Assembly: GCA_949128115.1 (NCBI GenBank)
Contig: OX421965.1
Coordinates: 29,321,681 to 29,385,680 of the forward strand
DNA from: Anaspis maculata
Lineage: Eukaryota; Arthropoda; Insecta; Coleoptera; Scraptiidae
Reading direction: 5' to 3'
Length of the DNA: 64,000 nt
This document shows positions 43,974-54,336 of this stretch, one piece after another. The first letter of the stretch is position 1; each line of letters starts with the position of its first letter. Position numbers and translations under genes: made by a program. The notes beneath the pieces were generated by a model, which saw nothing but the letters and a program-made list of their open reading frames with translations, ran no database searches and was not told the origin of the DNA.

Positions 43974-46189
43974 ACAAGGGTTTGGGCATATCAATTTAAA
44001 AATGTCATTTGCACTCATATTGCCATTCAGATTAACAAGATATCCATTAAAAAAAACACTTTTCCAAAATGGCATGGTCACCTTCAACCCCTAGTTAGGG
44101 GCTGTTTTGAAAAAATCTACACTATGCTGAAATGTGCAGATTTGTGCTATGTGCTTGTCAGATTGAAAAAAAATTCCACCTTCTTCCGTTCTCGAGATAT
44201 AGCCTTGTAACTTTTCGTATAAATCACCCTGTTCAAAAGTAACTAAAGTAGGGCTGATATGGTAGGTAACTATGGGACTTGTGATGCAACGAATGATTAT
44301 TAAATATTCAATATATATATTGGAGCCACACTGTGTTTGATAAACATGAAATGTATCGTCGCAACCTACCCGATTTGAGACCGACCCTAAGCAGGTACCA
44401 GGTGACCACAGGGGGCTAGCACCATTAGGTGTCCGAAAAAATTTCATGGGGTAGTTTCTTACGGCAAATTATGCACTTCTGCCAAATTACAGCCAACTGC
44501 ATGACCAATGACGGAAGCAGCATCAGAAAATTCAAATTCCACATAAAACGACACATCTTTCTTAAAAATCAAAATACGGAGACAAGTCAAAAACCGTTTC
44601 GAGATTTTGATAAGTGCTCTCCAAAAATGGCACCAGAAGAAGTCAGGATTTTTTTCAGCAAAAGTTACCCAGTGTTGAGAATGGACCACTTCGGCACTCC
44701 TTCCGTTATCACCCTGTATATCAAGTACAATGTCAGTGAACACCGGACACGCTGTGATACCTTGTAGCCAAAAGGATCCTCTTTCAGGCGTCAGCAGGCT
44801 GTTAATAATCGGTAACGTATTTTCCGAGATATGCCCTCTCAAAATGAGGCGAAATTTTGGGGTGGACCACTTCATGTGTTGACCTGTTTATATTTCAAGA
44901 AACTGCAGCATTTTCATAGGTTACTCAGCTGTAATTGACCAAAAAAGTAATCCCTTGACCAGTGATTAGCTCAAAACCCGTATTAAAAATTCAAAATTGA
45001 TTTCACGTGCAAGTTGTGTTCACTTGTTTCCTGGGCGTTTAATCTCGAGAAATAGTGGCATTGACCGGCGTGATCACCCGATCTCATGCCGCCAGATTTT
45101 TACCTGTGTTCTTGAAAGCGCAAGTCTATGCTGACAAGCACACTGGAAGAAGTGAAAACCAATTGATCACCAACTTGATCGATGCTACTTTTGGGAGTGG
45201 AATACATCCGAAGTGGCATGGAATGAGCTTTCTTTTGCTGTTTGATCCATCTCTTTACCTCAATTCATGAGCTAGTATTGGCCTCGAGAAAAGTGGTCAT
45301 ACTGACTGGACAACCCAGGTAGGTGTGATAAACCTCAAGGAAAAAACATATTTTTTCAACTGCTTTTGTAAGATCCTGAGATGACGATGTAAGAGTTATA
45401 GAAATGCGTTGAATAATTATTATTCATTGAAAACCTGTTATGTTGGATCGATCACCCCTACCTTAAGTGCCCTCAACCTATCTCCCAACGATCTTGACAG
45501 GACGAAACGTATAGGGTTGCGTAATCGAAATGCTTATTGTTTGCATTTTTACAACAAATACATACATATGTACGCACGTCTAGATTCTAGATTAGATGTT
45601 ATTTAATGATATTAATGTTGTAGTATGGTAAGATGACCCACATCGATTAGTTACCTAGCCACCTACTTCGCTATCTACCTACCTATCCCCTTTTGAATAG
45701 GTAGACATAATTAAGTATGTAGGTATGGATAGGTAGTAGATAATTTTTTTTCTTATAGGTAATATGATAACAAGTGGACAAGTGCATGATCATGATCATC
45801 ATCATCGACTACGACTACCGGTATTCATCACTCGTAGAGCACACGAGATACAGGGGTTCTTGTCCTACTCCGGCTTTCGGCTATTTCGTATTATTGCCTC
45901 GATTATTACCTTATTTCGACTCAATACCAAGTTGAGGTTCAGACCGTCGCGTTGTGAGTGAGGATCACTATAGCAACGGCTTATAACAAGGTCATCAAAT
46001 CATTCAATTTTCAATCGAGAGTTTGCTATCTTTGAGAACTTACGCCATCTCAATTGTATCAAGCTAACTGTTGCTAGAAATTTGCATAAAAAAAGTTTCT
46101 AGCTTTCTGTTATTGTTTAATAATTCAAGCATAGACCAGAAAACATCTTGATCACCTTTGAATGCATTATCCCTTACAGTAAGTGAAAA
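43974..46189. other. Repeat-derived flank with a transposase scrap
   Basis: CACCCTG or CAGGGTG motifs at about 44226 and 44710 mark decayed repeat ends. At about 45057-45160 the plus strand, with frame slips, spells a TE motif of the type 'SPDLMPPDF' followed by 'LKAQVYADK', a mariner/DDE transposase C-terminal scrap. From 45640 to 45760 there is a CTACCTACC / GGTAGG microsatellite zone. No host gene recognised. Confidence 0.4.
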
Positions 46190-46508
46190 ACTTTTTTTTT
46201 TGGCGGTGGGCGGGTATCCGTGTAGTCACTGGCAGTACCTCCTTAGCGCCGTCTTAGTAGGCTAAGAGCGACGCCGGGTGATTCCCACACCACCCACCAT
46301 TTGATGGACGCATCAACAGCGAGGTTATTAGCACCCTTTTCTCGGTGTCCTTCTCGTTTCACAATTTTTCCCTTGACGTGACTGCACGGTGGTACACGCC
46401 AAGGTACTAGAGAGCGCATGAAAATTTTCATCTGGCCCAGGCCGGATTCGAACCCACGATCCCTGGAATTGCTTCCAAAGACGGAGTCCGCCGCGCTACC
46501 GGCCGGGT
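46190..46508 (-). repeat. tRNA-derived SINE, third family
   Basis: On the minus strand the head reads CCGGCCGGTAGCGCGGCGG (A-box-like) and 'CGTGGGTTCGAATCCGGCC' (perfect B box), followed by a body rich in GGTG and ACCACC and a terminal A-run (T-run at 46190-46200). A near-duplicate AGAAACTTTTTG / GAAAAACTTTTT flanks it and may be the target duplication. Confidence 0.85.
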
Positions 46509-47240
46509 TCAAGAAACTTTTTGTTCATGCATATTTCTTTATAGAACCAGCGAAGCAGTAATGCAGCCAAATCATTGAAGAATCTTTCGAGAATAGAAAG
46601 AAAATGAATCAGGACTTTTATTTTATATACAGGGTGTTTCAGGGATGATAGCAAAAAATTCAACTGTGGGTAGATCTCGTCAAAATATGACGAAAACCTA
46701 TATACCATTTTGTAAAGTTCGGCCTAATGACGAAGATACAGCCCTCCAAAGTTCACTTTTTTCGGATCTCAAAAATTTGTAACTCAGGAATGTTTCGACA
46801 AATTTAGCTTTAATTTAGCATTAGCTGGTTTGTCATCATTATCTATCAACCTGCCAAGTTTAGAAAGAATCCGATCAGTGGCGTAGAAGTTATGAGGGGT
46901 CACCTTAGTCAACTTTTCTTCGGATGCTTCTAAATTATTGACCCTCATAACTCCCACACCACTGGTTGGATTCAGTGGCGCCGAACTCATATAATTTTAC
47001 CATGGCGAAAGAATTTTCAGACCCCCCCCCTATTGTAATGAAACGGTCGGGCCGGGGCACCTCAGAGCCCCTCAGTTAGCGCCGCAAGCAATTTTTTTTT
47101 TAATAATAATAACAATAATAAGCAAAAAATGGGAAGACGCTGATCAAATAGACCTATTTCTTATGGGGAACAGAGACGTTCAGACAAGGATGAATAATTT
47201 TAAGCCACACCCCCGGCCAATTAGAGGCCTTTAATTATTA

Positions 47241-48095
47241 GGCGCGAAAGTCGAGGAAGGCGATACTGTCACAATGAATTATAATTGTCACTGTCATTAT
47301 GACTGCAATCTGTGTCGTGTCGCAACACTGATCGAATAATTCGAAAAATGCCCGTATGTTGTGTGAAAAGTTGTCCGCACAAGTCCAAGGGAATATTTCG
47401 CCCAAATGTTTCGTTCCATGGTTTTCCTGCCGACGAAAATAAGCGAAATAAATGGATGGCCGCCACTGGAAGACACCGGCATCAGCAGGAAGACTTCATC
47501 TCAGCTGTTTTACAAGTTGCACAAGACCAAAAGCGGGGTCGCTCAAATTACCGTTCAAAGTGCTGGGAATGCTATCTCACCTTCCTATTTGGCGATTACC
47601 TACTACAACTTTACAACAAAACCTCAATATTTTGCTTCAGTTATGGTGTGCTCACGGCACTTCAGAGTGGAAGATTTCTATTCATCCAGTGATTGGTACA
47701 AAGAAGACGCTGAAAACAAATGCTGTTCCGGACATTTTCTTGAGAAGCTTGTTTCTTTTTCTGGCTCCTGTAGCACTCTGCTTTTACCTCCAGGTTATTC
47801 ACAAGTACGTCTTCAAAATATCCTTCCGCACTATACTTCAACCCCTTATCACGCTGGTTCCCCTTCATTTGATGCTTACTACACTCTTATAAAAAAGTAG
47901 AGCGTTGTCGAGTCTGTCGGTTGCAGCGTGGCAAGACTTTTGCTCCACATTTTGGTTCTGTTCTACTGACAACTGATGACAAATTGTAACATATCGTTGT
48001 CATAGTAATGACAAGTAGAAAGTCAGTGGCACTGACAGAGTTGCTACGAGAGATTGTGAGGCAAATCTCGCCAATGAGAGGCGATAGGAGGCAAA
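47241..48095 (+). pseudogene. THAP-domain gene remnant, copy 1
   Basis: The ATG at 47348 opens 'MPVCCVKSCPHKSKG' ... 'VSFHGFPADENKRNKWMAA', the start of a THAP C2CH zinc finger. After a frame change, 'VCSRHFRVEDFY' supplies the CxxH part. In yet another frame 'LKTNAVPDIFLR' matches the THAP tail (AVPxIF). The domain is thus spread over three frames and cannot be made as one product unless introns remove the breaks. THAP domains bind DNA and occur in P-element transposases and host regulators. Confidence 0.75.
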
Positions 48096-48960
48096 AGGCG
48101 AAATCCGAGGAAGGCGATACTGTCACAATAAATTAGAATTGTCACTGTCACTATGACTGTGTAACATGTGTCGTGTCGCTAAAGGTCGCTACACTGATCG
48201 AACAATTCGGAAAATGCGCGTATGTTGTGTGAAAAGTTGTCCGCACAAAGTCCAAGACAGAATTTCCCCCAAATGTTGCATTCCACCGTTTTCCTGCCGA
48301 CAAAAATAAGCGAAATAAATGGATGGCCGCCACCGGGAGACACGTTGCCGGCATCAGTTGTACTTGCAAGGCCAACAAGGGGGCGTCCAAATCACCGTTC
48401 AAAGTGCTGGGAATGCTACCTCACCTTCCTATTTGGCGATTACTGTAACTCCACAACAAAACCTCAATATTTTTGCTTCAATCTTAGGTGTCTCACGGGG
48501 CACTTCAGAACGGAAGATTTCTATTCATCAGTGATTGATTGGTACAAAGAAGACACTGAAAAAAAATGCTGTTCCGAACATCTTCTTGAGGAGCTTGTTC
48601 CTTTTTCTAGCTCCTGTAGCACTTCACTTCTACCTTCAGGTTATTCACAAGTACGTCCTCAAAATATCCTTCCGCACTATACTTCAACCCTTTATCACGC
48701 TAGTTCCCCGTCATTTGATGCTTACATTTATAAACAAGTGAAGCGTTGTCGAGTCTGTATAGGTTTGCTTTGCATCGTGGCAAGACTTTTGCTCCACGTT
48801 TTGGTTCTGCTCTACTTCTACTGACAACTGATGACAAATTGTAACATATCGTTGTCAGGGGTAATGAGAAGTAGAAAGTCACTGGACACTGACAGAGTTG
48901 CTATGGGAGAATGTGAGGCAAATCCCGCCAATGAGCGGAGATAGGAGGCAAAATGGGCGT
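48096..48960 (+). pseudogene. THAP-domain gene remnant, copy 2 (tandem)
   Basis: A second copy of the same unit, period about 855 bp, beginning at the same AAGGCGATACTGTCACAAT block. The ATG at 48214 reads 'MRVCCVKSCPHK' and then breaks by an indel. 'AVPNIFLR' is present further on. Both units end in 'GTGAGGCAAATC' and 'GCCAATGAG' blocks. Both copies are broken, at different places. Confidence 0.75.
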
Positions 48961-49001
48961 GAAAAAGAAATAGGTCCATTAGTACAAGAAAGATAGATTT
49001 C

Positions 49002-50600
49002 AACCTCGGAAAAAATATGGACGTCCTGAAAATTTGATATTTTGTTCAGAATTGAGTGCTCTACAACATATCCGATATCGCCAAAAATCGCACCCGGGGG
49101 TTTTGAGTTATTGGAGGGGGGGTAAAAAATTGCAGGTAAAAATGGAGGGGATGGAACCCGTCAATCCGTTGGATGCGAATACATTATAGTTTGACGTATC
49201 ATATCCCATTGATACTATTTTGGCACGAAAAGTGTCCATCATTGTTGAAGGGAAGTAGTGGGGGGGCGAAGCTCTGCTAGGTGGTCCATTTTGTTTTTCT
49301 GGCCATGGAGAACCGATCACGACAAGTTTGGTATCTTTTCCGACTAAATTTAATCTCCTGAACACATATTCGATGTGTAAATTTGGATGAAAACAAGTTT
49401 GAACAAGTTAACTTGAGAAAACTTGTTTTTTCTTAGACAATTTTGACGAATTTTTGTTTTACTGTTGGAGGCGTTCATTTTTAGAAAATTTTCAGGGACC
49501 ATTAAATTGAAGTGTATTCTCCACAAAAATCATCCACTCGATGTATAATTTTTTTTGTCGAGTTTAAAAAATCGATTTGAACTTGAGCTGGCGCGGCGCG
49601 TCGTCTATTACTGACCAGAACACTACAGCATGCACCTTCGAATGAAAACACCTCAAACTATTGAAGAAATAACAACTCATCTTTTAAAATTGGAGGATCT
49701 GTGGAGAATTGAATTTCCTATAACATAAACAAAATCGCCATAAATCGCACTGCAGGGTTTTGAGTTATTTAAGTAGAGAGGTAACAGTTCATAGAGTATG
49801 AATCCTGTCAAAGTGTTATCCTCCTCTATCGAATAACTCAAAATCCTGCATTGCGATTTCTGGCGATTTTGTTCACGTTATCGAGAATTCAGTTCTGCAC
49901 AAATCCTTTAATTTTCAAGGATGAGTTGTTATTTTTTCAATAGTTTCAGGTGTTTTCATTTAAAGGTGCATGCTGTAGTGTTCTGGTCAGTAGTAGACGA
50001 CGCGCCGTGCCGGCTCAAGTTCAAATCGATTTTTTAAACTCGAGAAACAAAATTATACATCGAGTAGATGATTTTTGTGGAGAATAAACTTCAATTAAAT
50101 GGTTCCTGAAAATTTTCTAAAATTGAACACCTCCAACAGTGAAAAAAAAATCGTCAAAATTGTCAAAGAAAAAAACAAGTTTTCTCAAACTCACTTGTTC
50201 AAACTTGTTTTCATTCAAATTTACACATCGGATACGAGTTCAGGAGATTGAATTTAGTCGGAAAAGATACCAAACTTGTCGTGATCGGTTCTACATGGCC
50301 AGAAAAACAAAATGAACCACCTAGCAGAGCTTCGCCCCCCCACTACTACCATTCAACAATGATGGACACTTTTCGTGCCAAAATAGTATCAATGGGATAT
50401 GATACGTCAAACTATAATGTATTCGCATCCAATGGATTGACGGGTTCCATCCCCTCCATTTTTACCTACAATTTTTTACCCCCCCTCCAATAACTCAAAA
50501 CCCCCGGGTGCGATTTTTGGCGATTTTTGATATGTTGTAGAGCACTCAATTCTGAACAGAATATCAAATTTTCATGACGTCCGTATTTATTCCGAGGTTT
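49002..50600. repeat. Long perfect-looking inverted repeat, arms about 785 bp
   Basis: Arms 49002-49786 and 49814-50600 with a loop of about 27 bases. Mirror ORFs on opposite strands (49365-49108 and 50248-50493) share the sequence 'NLVGKDTKLVVIGS' and 'MDTFRAKIVSMGYDTSNY' with only a few differences, so the arms are highly similar. It could fold into a long hairpin RNA if transcribed. Confidence 0.88.
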
Positions 50601-51040
50601 TGCCGATTTTTTCACTATTTTTCCTGTACTACATTGTCAATAGATTTCATTATCTTTTCAAATTTCGAAATTTTTGGAATCTCTTCAAAAATACCCCTTT
50701 GGGCTAAATTTCATGGCAGAAACTAGAACTCTGGCAGAAAATATTGCTGCGTGGTTTGTGGGTAAAAGTAGACACAACCCGTATTAAATTGGACCCAAGT
50801 TTTATCAAAATTAATAAAACTAACTTATCTGCCATTCCATATCAACAGATAGTGTGCAGTGTGCACTGTGCAGTGCAGCGCAATGTAGCTGTAGCCACAA
50901 AAATTGAAAGTTTTTTTTGTGGGATCGTAAGATTTTTCCTAGTTCATTCAGTTGGCTGTTGGAATACCGTATGATCAAGAGTGCTATGACATTGATATTC
51001 TATAAATCAAAGGTTGGCCATAATGACTGAATATAATAAG

Positions 51041-51146
51041 GGGTGTTTTTTTGAATCTGGCGTCGAAGTGTGCTGTGCTCTAGCTAAATTCGCCTGAATT
51101 CGGCCAGAGCAGAGCACACCTCGACGCCAGATTTGAAAAAACACCC
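51041..51146. mobile_element. Short inverted-repeat element, 106 bp
   Basis: GGGTGTTTTTTTGAATCTGG at the left and CCAGATTTGAAAAAACACCC at the right are inverted; the match extends over about 45 bp (CGTCGAAGTGTGCT / AGCACACCTCGACG). No clear target duplication. Confidence 0.7.
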
Positions 51147-51412
51147 GTTACTGGTTAATGACTACCTATGTCAGTCTCTGAAAATGTTTAAAACTGAATA
51201 AAAAGCTTCCATTATCGAAAATTATTTTTGAAATGGCACAAGATTGGAAACGAAGAGTGGTCGTATCCCTTACCGACATTCATTAAAGATTTCCAATTAA
51301 CATGAAAATGTCACTCTGGAGTAAATTGCAGGGCATACTACCAACAATTGAAAAAGGCAAAAAACACATAGCACTCTTGAGGTAAAATGGTTTTGATCAT
51401 ACGGTACCTATA

Positions 51413-51502
51413 TAGTCTGTCTGATTTCTACATGATTGTGGGATCGTACGATCGCGGCCTGAATCGCAGCCCACTAGAATCATGTTGAAATCAGACAGCC
51501 TA
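51413..51502. mobile_element. Short inverted-repeat element, 90 bp
   Basis: TAGTCTGTCTGATTTCTACA and TGTTGAAATCAGACAGCCTA are inverted copies. The middle contains a GATCGTACGATC palindrome. Confidence 0.68.
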
Positions 51503-51576
51503 CACCTACATCGTAAACAACTTGTCATTCAGATTCAATATACCTAATAATCGTAATATCCAATGATTTGGTGGGT

Positions 51577-51665
51577 AATTCTTCCTTTCTCTTCTTTTCC
51601 TCCCTTCTTCTCCTTTTTTCCTTCCTCTGTCCCCTTTTTTTTCCCCCCCTTTTTACCCCCCCCTC
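51577..51665. repeat. Pyrimidine-rich low-complexity tract
   Basis: About 90 bp of T and C runs on the plus strand, near the right end of the hAT-ended element. Confidence 0.85.
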
Positions 51666-52030
51666 CTATTTTGTGGTATGGCGAACGCCACAAAAAAAGG
51701 TCCATTCGGCGCCACTGGTTGGATTCTTCCCAAATTTGGCAGGTTGATAGATAATTATGACAAACCAGCTTATGCTGAATTAAAGGTAAATTTGTCGAAA
51801 CGTTCCTGAGTTACAAATTTTTGAAATCCGAAAAAAGTGAACTTTGGAGGGCTGTATCTTCGTCATTAGGCCGAACTTTGCGAAATGGTATATAGGTTTT
51901 CGACATATTTTGACAAGATCTACCCACAGTTGAATTTTTTGCTATCATCCCTGAAACACCCTGTATTGATAGATATGGTCCTTTTTCCAACACATCAACT
52001 TTGAATAGCGCGCGCGGCAGGATACATGGA

Positions 52031-53037
52031 GAATAGAATAGAATAGAATAGAATAGAATAGAATAGAATAGAATAGAATAGAATAGAATAGAATAGAATT
52101 TATTTTTTGTGCAAGAGGCAGTAATGCCCATTATACACGTCAAGGAATTAATACCATATGAACAGCATAATAAAAAACTATATACAGAATCCTGTCTTAA
52201 AGTACATATGAACAATCACATTACATGTTGAAAAAAAAAACAACACAACAAGTGACACATTTAAAACAAGGTTCAACAAGAGGTCATGAACTCCTCCTCC
52301 GTGTAGAACGCCCGACCGACCAGGTAATTGAAAACCCTTCTCTTGAAAACATTGGTGTTGGGGTGATAATCAACAACAGTTTTTATTTTATTGAAAAATA
52401 TAGCTCCTTTGTGGCTCGGGGAGTTCTGGGCGACGGAAAGTCTCGAAAAGGGATGGTGTAAATTGCCCTTTGTTCTAGTTGAGTGTTCGTGAATGTTTGC
52501 ATTTATTTTATATTTAGCTTCATTCTCTTTGATGAAGAGTATCAACAGGTAAATATAGAGGGATGGTAAAGTAAGAAGTCGCAACTCTATGAAAAGGGGT
52601 CTACAGTGCTGCCCGGCGTTTGCACCCTTCATCGTTCTCACAATCTTCTTCTGTGCCTTGAGCACTCTTTGATTATAGCGGGCATTTCCCCAGAAAATCA
52701 AGCCATAAGAAAGAACTGACTGAACCAGGCCAAAGTAAACTATTCTGAGGACGTCGTCGGACACAGAGTGCTTGAGAGTTTTTATCAAAAATGTAGTGGA
52801 GCTGAGCTTACTCAGCACAACTCCAATATGCGACTCCCAGGTCAGCTTAGTGTCCAGGTGAAGTCCAAGGAGCCTCACGTCATCCATCTCTCTGACAGAC
52901 TGACCCTTGGTTTTAATTAAGGTGCTAGTGTCTTTGATTGCGTTTTTAGGAAGGAAACGGATGCTGCAGGTCTTGGCAACATTCGGGATCAATCCGTTTC
53001 CCTCAACCCAATTCATGATTTGGTCCGTCAACCGCGA
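52031..53037 (-). mobile_element. 5'-truncated LINE with pentanucleotide tail
   Basis: The minus strand carries the reverse-transcriptase C-terminal frame (53031-52273), a short 3' UTR and a (TATTC)n tail of about 70 bp at 52099-52031. Non-LTR elements of several clades end in such microsatellite tails and are commonly 5'-truncated on insertion. I see no obvious flanking duplication. Confidence 0.82.
52273..53031 (-). pseudogene. LINE ORF2 C-terminal part (reverse transcriptase), intact frame but truncated
   Basis: 252 open codons without a stop: 'MNWVEGNGLIPNVAKTCSI', 'LLGLHLDTKLTWESHI', 'IVYFGLVQSVLSYGLIFWGN', 'LKAQKKIVRTM' and 'LRLLTLPSLYIYLLIL', then a basic tail ending FYTEEEFMTSC. These are the thumb and connection motifs that follow the catalytic FADD region in jockey/CR1-type ORF2 proteins; the catalytic region itself is missing. 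The uninterrupted frame indicates a young insertion. It would not act alone. Confidence 0.88.
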
Positions 53038-53519
53038 TGGAACTATTAACCGCTAATTTCTATATCAAAAAGTTGAAATATATAGTTGGCCGCATGACGA
53101 AAAATCGCATCAAGAAGAGGTGCAGCAGGATGTACACCGGGAAAAAGTGCTCTAATAATGAAGACAGGAGATGTATTTAGCTACAATATACTTCCAAAAC
53201 TGATTTTTTCGTGTCTCGCGGTAGCCTTCTACGAATACCTACCCAACTATACCTATACCTATAGATATGAAACACCTTAGGTTTTTCCAAGTTCCAGTAC
53301 CTACCCATCTTTCTTTCCCTTAGGCGTAAGAAGAATGATTCTTGTGCAAGATTCGTAAGAACAAGTTAGGTACCTACCTAATCTCTCCACGTTCAAAAAT
53401 AGGTACCTAGGTAATCTTTGGTGCTTATAAGTGACATAATAACTGTGTGGTGTACGCCGTTGAGGGTGTAAACGGAAGTGCTGCAATATGATTTTCGCCT
53501 TGTGGCAAGTACAGTACGA

Positions 53520-53977
53520 TATATAGGGTAGTGATCTCTTTGCGGAAGCCGCTGCCGGAACCACCTGGAGCGTTCCGGCCCGTCCCGCTGGCGATTCCGG
53601 TCTCGGCTCCAAGAGCCCACACTCGATGGGCCGTGCAGGCGGGGGCGGCCGGTCTATTGCTTTCGACCGATGCAGGAAGCGTATCGTCTGCTACGATCAG
53701 CGGGTCCTTCTCGGGCCACGATGGGTCCTCACCTGGAGAATTGGCGCTGCGGCACGACCGACGACGGCCGCCGGCCGGCCGGCTTGCCTCGGTGGAGGAG
53801 GATCGCCGTTCGTGAACGCTGGCATCGGCATCGCCAGGGCATCAGGAGGAAACCGGTCGGACGGCTTCATCGGCCAGTTCAGTAGTCCTGCGTGCAGTGC
53901 GGAGAGAGCATCAGTGTGTCGTGAGAGCGAGCCCGGTGCCTTTGCGCCGCCGACTGATCGCGCCGCGCCACCGAACC
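53520..53977 (+). promoter_or_regulatory. GC-rich 5' UTR or promoter zone of the LRR gene
   Basis: GC and CpG content jump relative to the flanks just upstream of the ATG at 53978. A TATATAGG motif lies at 53520, followed by about 450 bp without an in-frame start for the downstream protein. Overlapping open frames here on both strands reflect high GC, not genes. Confidence 0.45.
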
Positions 53978-54336
53978 ATGCCTCCAAGTCTCGGGCCGGT
54001 GATCGCCGCCGCCGCTTTTCTGGCCGTCGTCGCCGTCGTCGTCGTCGACAGACACCAAGAGCCCCACCACCTGGTGGATCAGCAGCAGCAGCACCACCAC
54101 TACGGCGATGTCTTCGTCTTGGGTGTCGTCGGCGCCTCGGCGGCGGCGGCTCCGCCTCCTCCAGCTCCGCATCCTTCCATGGCCGATTCTTCGGCGGCGG
54201 CCGTTTCGGCTACTTCGGCCCCATGTGCAATCCTCGAGGACCGCTGCGAGTGCACCCCCGACCTCCAGGAGTTCGTCTGTCGCACGGCCGGCTTCACGGA
54301 AGTGCCAGCGTCGCTGCCCTATTCCATTATTAAACT
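53978..54336 (+). CDS. First coding exon of a secreted/membrane leucine-rich-repeat protein (3' partial)
   Basis: Start MPPSLGPVIAAAAFLAVVAV, a long hydrophobic signal sequence. Next comes a low-complexity stretch with QQQQHHH and Ala/Pro runs, then an LRR N-terminal cap: 'CAILEDRCECTPDLQEFVC' (Cys spacing C-6-C-1-C-8-C) followed by 'FTEVPASLPYSIIKL', the beginning of the first repeat. The exon ends at 54336 before a consensus gtaagt donor, phase 2. The cap spacing recalls chaoptin/convoluted-type insect LRR proteins (cell adhesion, extracellular matrix), but one exon cannot settle the family. An upstream in-frame ATG at 53897 would give a longer form without an N-terminal signal, so 53978 is preferred. 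Remaining exons lie more than 9.6 kb to the right. Confidence 0.75.

Larger units (their letters stand above)
46973..51717. mobile_element. hAT-ended composite element, 4.7 kb
   Basis: Ends CAGTGGCGCCGAA and TTCGGCGCCACTG are inverted (13 bp), flanked by the 8-bp direct repeat GTTGGATT (46965-46972, 51718-51725). The duplicated site matches the uninterrupted family C sequence. Contents in order: poly-C tract, two tandem THAP-domain modules (47241-48960), a 1.6-kb inverted repeat (49002-50600), two small inverted-repeat elements (51041-51146, 51413-51502) and a long pyrimidine tract. No hAT transposase is recognisable. THAP domains are typical of P-element transposases, which also make 8-bp duplications, so a P-like origin of part of the cargo is possible. 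Confidence 0.8.
46630..51963. repeat. Family C foldback repeat split by a 4.7-kb element
   Basis: Left part 46630-46972 starts CAGGGTGTTTCAGGGATGAT. Right part 51726-51963 ends ATCATCCCTGAAACACCCTG and is the inverted copy of the left part. TA flanks both ends. Removing the insertion restores one palindrome like that at 20414. Confidence 0.85.

Noticed and set aside
49108..50493. Two conserved frames sharing 'GKDTKLVVIGS' as a duplicated gene
   Set aside because: They are mirror images in the two arms of one inverted repeat, so their similarity shows duplication of DNA and not selection on protein.
53626..54333. 235-codon plus-strand frame in the GC-rich zone
   Set aside because: Arg/Gly/Pro-rich frame produced by high GC. 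The overlapping frame with signal peptide, LRR cap and a consensus donor is the credible one.
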